Source of the DNA: Faecalibacterium sp.
Lineage (GTDB): Bacteria; Bacillota; Clostridia; Oscillospirales; Ruminococcaceae
DNA: 38,626 nt
NCBI GenBank assembly: GCA_022652735.1
Contig: JALCRP010000019.1
Coordinates: 1-38,626 of the forward strand
Reading direction: 5' to 3'
Shown here: in pieces, positions 25,725 to 31,820 of the stretch
How positions within the stretch are numbered: the first letter of the stretch is position 1
Layout: each line of letters starts with the position of its first letter
Translations under genes and position numbers: made by a program
The notes under the pieces: generated by a model
What the model was told of the DNA's origin: nothing
The model's input: only the letters and a program-made list of their open reading frames with translations
Databases searched by the model: none

Positions 25725-27146
25725 TCAGCCAAGCCCTGCCGCGCCCGCGCGCAGCACATCCCATGTCGCCTTGTCGACGGTGCCGTTCGGCGAAAGGCCG
25801 GCGGCCGTCTGTACCTTTTTGACGCGTGTGGCTTCTGCCTCGGTAAATACGCCGGTTTCGTCGACAAAATCTTCCTCGCAGTACAGCGCGCCGAGCGAAT
25901 TCAGCCATTGCTGGATAAGCTTTACGTGTGCCCCGGCGCTGCCTGTCTTGGCGGCGTAGCCCGGGTATTCGTCGGATACGGCGAGGGTATCCGTCGGCTC
26001 GGCGTTGGCCAGCAGCGTCAGGCTCAGCGCCTCGGCGGCAAGCCATGTTGCCTCGTTGACAATGCCGGTTGCCGGCAGGCCCTCAAGCGTCTGAAAGCTC
26101 TTGGTGGCCGTCGTCAGGGCGGCGGTAAATGTGCTCGTCTGGCCCGCGCTCTGCACACTGTAAAAGTAGTAGGCAATGCGGTCAATCAGCGTGGAGTAGT
26201 ACAAAACGGCATCGCCCGTGTCGCCCTCCTGAAGCGGTGTGCCGGGGTAGGAAAGGCGCTCGACGGTAAACACCGGCGCCGACAGGCGCAGGCGCGAAGC
26301 CGTGGCGTACAGGGTGTTCCATGTTGTTTGGCCGACGATGCCATCCACGGTCAGCCCGGCCAGCTGCTGGAAGGCCTTAACGGAGTTTTCCGTCGCGGTG
26401 CCGAATACGCCGTCGATGGAGACGGTGGGGATGCTCGGCTCAAACGCAGCGATGAGGTAGAGGTAATATTGCAGCTCGCGCACAGGGGTGCCGGTGCTGC
26501 CTTTTTTCAGTACGCCCGGATATTCGCCGGGGCGCAGATCGCTGCTCAGCAGCTTGTTGGCGATGTCGTTGTACACTTCATACAGCTTGTTCCATGTGTT
26601 TTGGCCGACGATGCCGTCCGCTGTAAGGCCGAAATAACTCTGGAATTTGATGACGGCGGCTTTTGTCGCCGCGCCGAACACGCCGTCGACGGAAACATCG
26701 TTCAGCGAAGAATAATTGCTCTTTGCGATGCGAAGCCAGAACTGCACCGATTTGACATAGTTGCCCGTATCGCCCTGCTTAACAGGGGTGCCGGGATATT
26801 TGTTTGGAGTACCGATGTCGGTTTGGATGCTTTGGTATTCGTCAAAAAGCGCATTCCATGTGTTTTGGCCTACGATGCCATCCACCGCGAGGCCGAATTC
26901 TTCCTGAAACTTCATGACGGCCGTGCGCGTCGCCGCGCCGTAGCTGCCGTCGACCGTAACGGCCGGGATCGAACTATAGTAGTTCGACAGCGTCGAAAGC
27001 CAGAACTGCACCTGCTCGACGGCCGAACCTGTAGAGCCGAGCTTCAGCACGGTGCCGCCCCATGTGCCGTCAGAAAGCGAGCCTTCGGATTTTTCGCCCT
27101 CGCTTGTCAGCTCGGCGAGATCCTTGACCGAAACATAGATATATGT
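25725..27146 (-). pseudogene. Five-repeat peptidoglycan-binding (spore cortex-type) protein, N-terminus cut off
   Basis: The frame is open from 27146 to 25725 (about 474 codons) and contains five tandem peptidoglycan-binding-1 domains, each with a (L/V)xxGxxGxxV start and DGxxGxxT core, for example VDGIVGQNTWN twice. The frame starts abruptly as YIYVSVKDLAELTSEGE after a stop, without ATG or ribosome binding site; a GTG at 27050 lies inside the first repeat's edge. Clostridial spore cortex proteins of this type carry about 230 further N-terminal residues ending in a similar YIYNAVKRLSEL-type segment, so the gene has been cut at its 5' part. The missing half should lie at the far end of the inserted element. 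The peptidase gene downstream may have lost its promoter too. Confidence 0.8.
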
Positions 27147-27148
27147 TT
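27131..27148. other. Probable attachment site / element boundary
   Basis: AAACATA-GATA-TATGTTT, a 7-bp perfect inverted repeat with a 4-base centre, lies exactly where homology of the five-repeat gene stops and AT-richer accessory DNA starts. Serine recombinase sites often have such symmetry around the crossover. The partner site is not in this window. Confidence 0.6.
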
Positions 27149-27193
27149 ATTGCAACAAATGCAAGAAAACGCTTTAACGCAGGAAATGGCCGC

Positions 27194-27253
27194 ATGAAAG
27201 GTCATCCCTTGCGTGACCGCGAGTACTGTGTGACCGTTTATCTGGATTGCTGA
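27194..27253 (+). CDS. Possible 19-residue ORF at the element's left end
   Basis: MKGHPLRDREYCVTVYLDC is encoded between the boundary and a strong rightward terminator. Its ATG overlaps the stop of a preceding 12-codon ORF that begins at 27166. The upstream site is weak (AGGAA). It could be the tail of a gene that is complete only in the circular element, or it may not be translated at all. Confidence 0.25.
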   Translation: MKGHPLRDREYCVTVYLDC

Positions 27254-27260
27254 AAAGGAC

Positions 27261-27295
27261 AAGCAGTCGGCCGATGTAAGGCCGGCTGCTTTTTA
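27261..27295 (+). terminator. Terminator near the element's left end
   Basis: AGCAG-T-CGGCC pairs with GGCCG-G-CTGCT around a 7-base loop, followed by TTTTTAT. No full rightward gene precedes it in the integrated form, so it may end a transcript that crosses the junction in the circular form or shield the element from outside transcription. Confidence 0.75.
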
Positions 27296-27305
27296 TATGG
27301 TTTTC

Positions 27306-27470
27306 TCAAAAGCGATTTTCGTCCTCTTGTTTTACAACCGTATAGTGCTTTCCGCATAGTTCTTGGAAGACGTATGGCAAGGAACCTCTATGCCGCTGCT
27401 CTGTGGCCGCTGAGAAAGCAATCGGTATGCCTATGTAGCGAGCAAAGCAACTGGGCAATACAAGAGCTTT
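27306..27470 (-). pseudogene. Possible leftward gene remnant
   Basis: The minus-strand frame ends in a protein-like stretch (ARYIGIPIAFSAATEQRH, then LCGKHYTVVKQEDENRF) but has no start codon with a ribosome binding site, and its upstream part is unconvincing. I do not recognise it. Otherwise 27296-27526 holds nothing I can identify. Confidence 0.22.
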
Positions 27471-27526
27471 CTCACTGTGACGACACGAAAAGCGAAAAGA
27501 GCTTCGCGTAAAGCGACAGTTTTTTC

Positions 27527-27555
27527 TTGCATCCCCAAAAGGAGTGTAGTAAACT
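27527..27555 (+). promoter_or_regulatory. Putative promoter of the RelA/SpoT-like pair
   Basis: TTGCAT (27527-27532) and TAAACT (27550-27555) are 17 bases apart, 30 bases before the ATG at 27585. Confidence 0.5.
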
Positions 27556-27584
27556 AACCTAAAAGGTAGATAGAGGGGAACCGA

Positions 27585-28205
27585 ATGGACGAACATTTTT
27601 TACAGCTCAACGGACTTTCTTTGCCTATTCTGGATTCTCTTTCTTATGAATCGAGGCTTGGCATTTCGCTCAAGAAGAATCTTCATTACTTTGAAAAAGA
27701 TGCGCTGATTCAGGAGCTTATTGCGATGACGGAATGGTTGGACACGCAAACGGCGCTTGACGATATTGCCCTCGACTATCGAATCAAGAGCGTGGATTCT
27801 ATTGTGAGCAAATACGACCGCTATTTTCCTGACCATCAAGTGCGCAAGGTGTTTAATGATATTCTGGGCTTTCGTGCGTTTTGCGACCAGTACGATGACC
27901 TGCTCCTCATTGATGCTCCACAATTTCATGTTGAAAACGTTTCTCTCGGAAAGACGGTCGACGACGGATATCGGGGAGTACACATATACTATCAGAGGAG
28001 TAGCAGCTTTTATCCGATTGAAATACAGTACAATACGCTGTATGATAGGCAACTGAACAACTGGCTTCATGATTATTTGTACAAAAAGAATTATCCGAGT
28101 TCCCTTGGCAAAGAAATGCGGAAAATGTACGAAATGGGCTGCATAAAGAGTGAAAAGGATTTTGAGGAGGTGCTTAACAGTGTGCTATCTGGTAGCAAAA
28201 GATAA
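27585..28205 (+). CDS. RelA/SpoT-fold nucleotidyltransferase-like protein (small alarmone synthetase type)
   Basis: A 206-residue single-domain protein. The (p)ppGpp synthetase motifs are recognisable: YRIKSVDSI at 65-73 (substrate-binding Arg and Lys), DILGFRAF at 92-99 (metal Asp), DDGYRGVHI at 126-134, and IEIQYNT at 145-151 in place of the usual E(I/V)Q-RT. There is no hydrolase domain and no ACT/TGS part, so it belongs with small alarmone synthetases and toxic relatives (ToxSAS), which transfer pyrophosphate to nucleotides or tRNA. Activity is inferred, not shown. AGAGGGG precedes the ATG. The next gene overlaps its end by 26 bases, as in toxin-antitoxin pairs. Confidence 0.78.
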   Translation: MDEHFLQLNGLSLPILDSLSYESRLGISLKKNLHYFEKDALIQELIAMTEWLDTQTALDDIALDYRIKSVDSIVSKYDRYFPDHQVRKVFNDILGFRAFCDQYDDLLLIDAPQFHVENVSLGKTVDDGYRGVHIYYQRSSSFYPIEIQYNTLYDRQLNNWLHDYLYKKNYPSSLGKEMRKMYEMGCIKSEKDFEEVLNSVLSGSKR

Positions 28206-28410
28206 AAATGCGCATGGATGTTATGCGCTGAAAAGCTCGCATGGCCCACAGTTGATAGAACTAAAGCGAAGATTGAATAAAGCCGTCGGGGCACAGGGTG
28301 TGCAGCTCGTAACCATCAGCCGCCCGATGGCATATGGGGAATATGCTCCCTACCGGTTCGCAAAGAATGAACATGAGTTTGCATCCCTCGTTGAATCCAT
28401 GAGGAAGTAG
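28180..28410 (+). CDS. Small partner protein of the RelA/SpoT-like gene (DUF6718-like)
   Basis: A 76-residue protein with GTG start at 28180, eight bases after AGGAGG, overlapping the previous gene by 26 bases. It begins CYLVAKDKNAHGCYALK after the initiator and has the conserved-looking stretch VQLVTISRPMAYGEYAPY. I believe this matches the DUF6718 family, whose function is unknown; that name is from memory. The overlap implies translational coupling and a fixed ratio to the synthetase-like protein, which suggests an antitoxin or regulatory subunit. A terminator 28 bases downstream closes the pair as its own operon. A longer frame to 28150 has no ribosome binding site. Confidence 0.68.
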   Translation: MCYLVAKDKNAHGCYALKSSHGPQLIELKRRLNKAVGAQGVQLVTISRPMAYGEYAPYRFAKNEHEFASLVESMRK

Positions 28411-28437
28411 ACTGTTTACCCTCCCTTATTAAGCAAC

Positions 28438-28477
28438 AAAGCGGCTTCTTCTCTTTGTGAGAAGAGGTCGCTTTTTT
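28438..28477 (+). terminator. Terminator of the RelA/SpoT-like operon
   Basis: AAAGCG plus TTCTTCTC pairs with GAGAAGA plus CGCTTT around a 5-base loop with small internal mismatches, followed by six or more Ts. Confidence 0.85.
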
Positions 28478-28537
28478 GTGTGCGCCCGGCATGAAAAAGC
28501 ACTAGGCGGTAAAAGTGTTTCCAAATAGCAGGTCAAA

Positions 28538-28576
28538 ACCAAAATCGCTTGACAGCCTAAGCGAAGTTCTTAGTAT
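28538..28576 (+). promoter_or_regulatory. Element promoter, copy A
   Basis: TTGACA (28549-28554) and TAGTAT (28571-28576) are 16 bases apart. The block AAAATCGCTTGACA and GCGAAGTTC is nearly the same as at 38224-38255, and TTCTTA with TAGGAA downstream forms a loose dyad at the -10 region. The 145-base leader to the resolvase (28577-28721) contains the stem GGTGC/GCACC (28684-28698) but no gene. Confidence 0.65.
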
Positions 28577-28721
28577 TAGTTAGGAAGTGTATCAAAAACG
28601 ATTGTTTGTGATAAGTCTTGGACTCGGCAAAACAGCATTGTAAGAGGCACACAAATCTATCTCAAAACGCCTATCAAAATCAAAGGTGCAAAAAGCACCG
28701 TTAATGAAAGGACTCTGTATT

Positions 28722-29270
28722 ATGAAAATTGGGTATGCTCGTGTTTCGACCGAAGCACAAAACCTAGACCGGCAGGTAGATGCGCTGCAAGAATATGGCG
28801 TGGATGAAATCTACACGGAAAAAATGACGGGAACGAAATCCCACCGCCCGGAGCTGGACAAAGTGCGTCTGCGTATGCGCGCGGGAGATAAAGTTGTGGT
28901 GGAGAGCCTTTCGCGGCTGGGGCGCAGCACGAAGGACTTACTGAACCTTTTGGACGAATTTGACGAAAAGGGTATTCAGCTCGTTAGCCTGAAAGAGGAC
29001 ATTGACACTGCTACGCCTACAGGCAAACTACTTGTGACCGTTTTATCGGCGCTAAGCCAGTTTGAGCGCGATTTGATTGTTCAACGCACGCAGGAAGGAT
29101 TGAAAGCGGCGCGGGCACGCGGCCGCAAAGGAGGTCGCCCAAAGGTAGACAGCCATGCTGTCGAAAAAGCCATTAAGCTGTACGAGGCAAAGGTGTATTC
29201 TGTCGGCGAAATTTGCAAGCTGACCGGCATTTCTCCCGCAACGCTCTATCGCAACGCCCATAAGCAGTAG
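28722..29270 (+). CDS. Serine recombinase, resolvase/invertase type
   Basis: A 182-residue recombinase of the Tn3-resolvase/DNA-invertase family. The catalytic domain begins KIGYARVSTEAQNLDRQ with the nucleophilic Ser, and contains ESLSRLGRSTKDLL and LSQFERDLIVQRTQEG; the C-terminal 45 residues form the DNA-binding helix-turn-helix (YSVGEICKLTGISPATLYR). Such proteins resolve dimers of plasmids or circular elements, or invert segments. AAAGGA precedes the ATG at 28722; ATG codons at 28704 and 28686 in the same frame lack a site. It is followed directly by a terminator and then by an HTH gene and a Rep gene, consistent with a replication and maintenance module. Confidence 0.92.
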   Translation: MKIGYARVSTEAQNLDRQVDALQEYGVDEIYTEKMTGTKSHRPELDKVRLRMRAGDKVVVESLSRLGRSTKDLLNLLDEFDEKGIQLVSLKEDIDTATPTGKLLVTVLSALSQFERDLIVQRTQEGLKAARARGRKGGRPKVDSHAVEKAIKLYEAKVYSVGEICKLTGISPATLYRNAHKQ

Positions 29271-29277
29271 GATGCTC

Positions 29278-29336
29278 ATAACGGGTTATTCCGTGTTCGC
29301 GTTCGCGCGCGAATACGGGGTAACCTGTTATTTTTT
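29278..29336 (+). terminator. Terminator after the resolvase gene
   Basis: A long imperfect hairpin: ATAAC, GGTTA, CCGT and TTCGCG on the left pair with CGCGAA, ACGG, TAACC and GTTAT on the right, followed by TTTTTT. From 29337 to 29422 I see no gene. Confidence 0.8.
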
Positions 29337-29422
29337 GCAGCAAAGGGCTTTTGGCGCATATGACCCGCATGAGAGCACACACAGAGCCAAACGAATAGTC
29401 ATTATAAAAGAAGAAATCCCTC

Positions 29423-29450
29423 TTGCGCGGCTGTGCAAAGTACATATAAT
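29423..29450 (+). promoter_or_regulatory. Promoter of the HTH-Rep unit
   Basis: TTGCGC (29423-29428) and a perfect TATAAT (29445-29450) are 16 bases apart, 55 bases before the HTH gene. Confidence 0.65.
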
Positions 29451-29505
29451 TAGCGCATAGATGGGCAGGAAACAAGATTGTCCGGTGGGGCGGTGAAAAA
29501 ACAAC

Positions 29506-29700
29506 ATGAAAAACACAAAAAAGCTGGCAGTGATTTACACCGCAGGTTACACACAGGCAACGCTGGCCAAAGCACTTTATATTAGACCAGGTACGCTATG
29601 TCGCTATCTCTCCGGTGCGCGTCAGTGCCCGCCAGAAACGCAGCGCAGGGCTGCAGCACTGTTGCATGTCGACCTCGCAGAACTCTTTCCACAGGCATAA
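29506..29700 (+). CDS. Small helix-turn-helix DNA-binding protein
   Basis: A 64-residue basic protein whose centre is a Cro/XRE-like helix-turn-helix: GYTQATLAKALYIRP for the first helices and GTLCRYLSGARQCPP for the recognition helix, then AAALLHVDLAELF as the closing helix. It lies directly upstream of the Rep gene and is therefore a likely repressor of replication or copy number, though this is inference. The ATG has only a weak GGTG-type site. A hairpin, AAAGCGC/GCGCTTT at 29711-29734, follows the stop codon without a T run and could be a replication-origin feature or a transcript stabiliser. Confidence 0.68.
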   Translation: MKNTKKLAVIYTAGYTQATLAKALYIRPGTLCRYLSGARQCPPETQRRAAALLHVDLAELFPQA

Positions 29701-29796
29701 TTCGTCCGAAAAAGCGCCTCTGCACGGCGCTTTGAGGAAATATATTAAAGGTAACACTATTCTCGCCGCGCAGCGGCCACATAGGAGGGACGGCGT

Positions 29797-30630
29797 TTGA
29801 CAAAGTGGAGAGCAAAACAAGTGGGCGATACCATTCTAGGCTCAATTTGGACCGAGCGGGTACATCCTACGAAAGGCAGACAAAGGAAGACACCCTCACA
29901 TGAGGAGCGGTTCTCAACCAGCATTTCACGTACGCGGCGCGAGGTGAAAGAAATTGCATTATGCAATCATTGGAGCTTTTTTGGCACCATTACCTTCGCG
30001 CCGCAGATGGCGCAAGACAGCGAGCCTTTTGCGCTGGTAGAGACGGTAAAAAATTGTATAGATGAAATGAATCATGGATTATCCACACCCATGAAGTATT
30101 TACTTGTGCCAGAATGTTATGACGACCACCGCGAAAGGATACATATCCATGCGCTTTTTGAAAATGTTCCGGAAGGCTTTCTCGAAAGTTTTGCTACGAA
30201 AGTAGGCAAAAAACCGAGCTATGTTTATCGTAAAATGAAAGCGGGTAAAAACGTATATGCTATGCCGGAACTGGAAAAGCGCTATGGCTTTACGGTTGTC
30301 ATTGGCATCGACAATATTGAAACGGTTATTGGCTACATGGGCAAAAGCCTTTCGACTGCGTATACTTACTGCCCTAAGGGCTGCCATCTTTTTCGCGCAT
30401 CGCGGGGGCTGAAACGGGCAGAGGTCTTGGGTGAGGGGTATTGCAGCGTAGAAAATCAAAAGAAAATGGAACAGCTTGCAGGTGAAACGTATTACCATCG
30501 TGCCGCCCCGGGCGGCACGATTTATGGCGAGACCTGCATTTGCCGCGATAGTCCGCAGGCCACCGCCCTCATTGCAAAAATGATGGCAGAAGACAACGGC
30601 GGCGCGGCGAAGAACAAGAAGAACGCATAA
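29797..30630 (+). CDS. Rolling-circle replication initiator-like protein (HUH endonuclease fold)
   Basis: A 277-residue protein. The three Rep/HUH motifs are visible: motif 1 FFGTITFAP (61-69), motif 2 with the metal-binding His pair IHIHALF (His116, His118), and motif 3 VIGYMGKSL with the probable nicking Tyr180 and Lys183. The fold matches rolling-circle Rep proteins of plasmids and some integrative elements rather than large MOB relaxases. The start is TTG at 29797, seven bases after AGGAGGG, an unusual but well-supported start. It may replicate the excised element or nick it for transfer; no other conjugation gene is visible in this window. A terminator follows at 30685-30730. Confidence 0.8.
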   Translation: MTKWRAKQVGDTILGSIWTERVHPTKGRQRKTPSHEERFSTSISRTRREVKEIALCNHWSFFGTITFAPQMAQDSEPFALVETVKNCIDEMNHGLSTPMKYLLVPECYDDHRERIHIHALFENVPEGFLESFATKVGKKPSYVYRKMKAGKNVYAMPELEKRYGFTVVIGIDNIETVIGYMGKSLSTAYTYCPKGCHLFRASRGLKRAEVLGEGYCSVENQKKMEQLAGETYYHRAAPGGTIYGETCICRDSPQATALIAKMMAEDNGGAAKNKKNA

Positions 30631-30684
30631 CAGAACAGAAACGGAAAGCCGCCGGTGTCGGCCTTGGGCAACCGCCACATTGTG

Positions 30685-30730
30685 AAGAGGAGTACGCAGC
30701 GACGCTTTGCGCTGCGGGCTCCTCTTTTTA
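30685..30730 (+). terminator. Terminator of the Rep unit
   Basis: AGAGGAG and CGCAGCG on the left pair with CGCTGCG and CTCCTCT on the right, followed by TTTTTAT. Confidence 0.88.
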
Positions 30731-30790
30731 TATTGTATGGAAATCAAAGCCACCGGGCCGAAGAAGCAACTGCAACTTTTGGATAATTCG

Positions 30791-30799
30791 TGCTATAAT
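30791..30799 (+). promoter_or_regulatory. Extended -10 promoter of the restriction-modification-like operon
   Basis: TGCTATAAT is a full extended -10 element; no good -35 box precedes it. Transcription should start near 30806, before the two palindromes. Confidence 0.6.
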
Positions 30800-30820
30800 G
30801 TGAAACAGAGTAAAAAGCGG

Positions 30821-30838
30821 CAAATAGGGCCCTATTTG
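30821..30838. repeat. Perfect 18-bp palindrome
   Basis: CAAATAGGGCCCTATTTG is fully self-complementary without a loop. It lies just downstream of the expected transcript start of the operon and touches the next palindrome at G30838. The absence of a loop suggests an operator for a dimeric protein rather than an RNA hairpin. Confidence 0.85.
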
Positions 30839-30863
30839 CATGTCAGTGGTACCACTGACATGC
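30838..30863. repeat. Perfect 26-bp palindrome
   Basis: A fully self-complementary 26-bp sequence with core GTCAGTGGTACCACTGAC (30842-30859), flanked by GCAT and ATGC. It ends 18 bases before the AAGGAGAG ribosome binding site of the first gene. With the 18-bp palindrome it makes a tandem operator-like block; it might also be a target of the enzymes encoded here. Confidence 0.88.
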
Positions 30864-30897
30864 TTCTCCCTATCGCCGAGGTAAGGAGAGATGCGAA

Positions 30898-31818
30898 CTG
30901 AAGCCGCTAATTCAACTGGATGAGTTTCCAGTAGGTGTTGTTCTACCACGGCTGTTACAGGATAAAACGACCGGAAAAAATATTATTTGGGCTACGGATA
31001 CCTACGCATATCTCGGTTCGTATTTTTCGGATGAAAGCCAAATTACACCGGAATTGGTAGCGGGCATCAATCAGAACATGATACAGCCGCGCATCTACAA
31101 AACATTGGAAGCGCAGGCGGCCCGCACAAAGAAACATGCAGAAGTGTTCACTCCGGCGTGGGTCTGCTGCTTGATGAATAATCACCTCGATGAGGAATGG
31201 TTTGGCCGCGCAGACGTATTCCATCGGCTGGATGACCGAACATGGATGCCCACACAAACGCCTATCACGTTCCCTACGGGCAGAACGTGGCAGCAGTATG
31301 TGGATTCGCGACGGCTCGAAATCACCTGCGGAGAGGCTCCTTTCCTAGTGTCACGCTACGATGCCGCCGACGGTAGGCTAATACCCATAGCGCAGCGCAT
31401 TGGCCTCTTGGACCGCAAGCTGCGCGTTGTGAAGGAAAATACCACTATTGAAGCCGATTGGATGAAATGGACGCTGCGCGCTTTTCAAAGCGTATACGGC
31501 TATGAATATCAGGGCGACAACCTGCTGATTGCCCGCATCAATCTGCTCATGACATTCGCAGATTATCTGGAAGACCGCTGGCATCGCCTACCGACCGAAG
31601 AAGAGCTGCGAAAAGTTTCTAATATCCTTGCGTGGAATCTCTGGCAGATGGATGGCCTAAAAGGCACGGTGCCGATGGGCGTGCCGGAAGAAAACTGCGA
31701 GCAGCTTTCGATGTTCGAACAAGAACGGATACAAGACACACCTACCAACTGTCGCATTATGGATTGGCGCCGTGACCGCTCGGTACAATATCTGGATTTG
31801 CAGAAAGGACGTGGCTGA
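30898..31818 (+). CDS. Restriction-modification methyltransferase subunit, motif X/I half
   Basis: The frame is open from 30859 and the protein-like sequence begins with KPLIQLDEFPVGVVLPRLL. No ATG is in frame there; the best start is CTG at 30898, seven bases after AGGAGAG, giving 306 residues. An ATG at 30891 is in another frame and stops after ten codons, so a one-base frameshift near 30897 is the alternative; a TTG at 31054 would remove a well-formed N-terminus. AEVFTPAWV (about 81-90) matches motif X and LEITCGEAPFLVSRYD (about 140-155) motif I of adenine methyltransferases, with a modified Gly loop. NPPY is absent here and is supplied by the next gene, two bases downstream. Relatives are annotated as restriction subunit M. 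Confidence 0.68.
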   Translation: MKPLIQLDEFPVGVVLPRLLQDKTTGKNIIWATDTYAYLGSYFSDESQITPELVAGINQNMIQPRIYKTLEAQAARTKKHAEVFTPAWVCCLMNNHLDEEWFGRADVFHRLDDRTWMPTQTPITFPTGRTWQQYVDSRRLEITCGEAPFLVSRYDAADGRLIPIAQRIGLLDRKLRVVKENTTIEADWMKWTLRAFQSVYGYEYQGDNLLIARINLLMTFADYLEDRWHRLPTEEELRKVSNILAWNLWQMDGLKGTVPMGVPEENCEQLSMFEQERIQDTPTNCRIMDWRRDRSVQYLDLQKGRG

Positions 31819-31820
31819 AG

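Noticed and set aside
30891..30923. ATG at 30891 as start of the first restriction gene
   Set aside because: It is in another frame and stops after ten codons; the protein-like frame is served by CTG at 30898 unless a frameshift is present.
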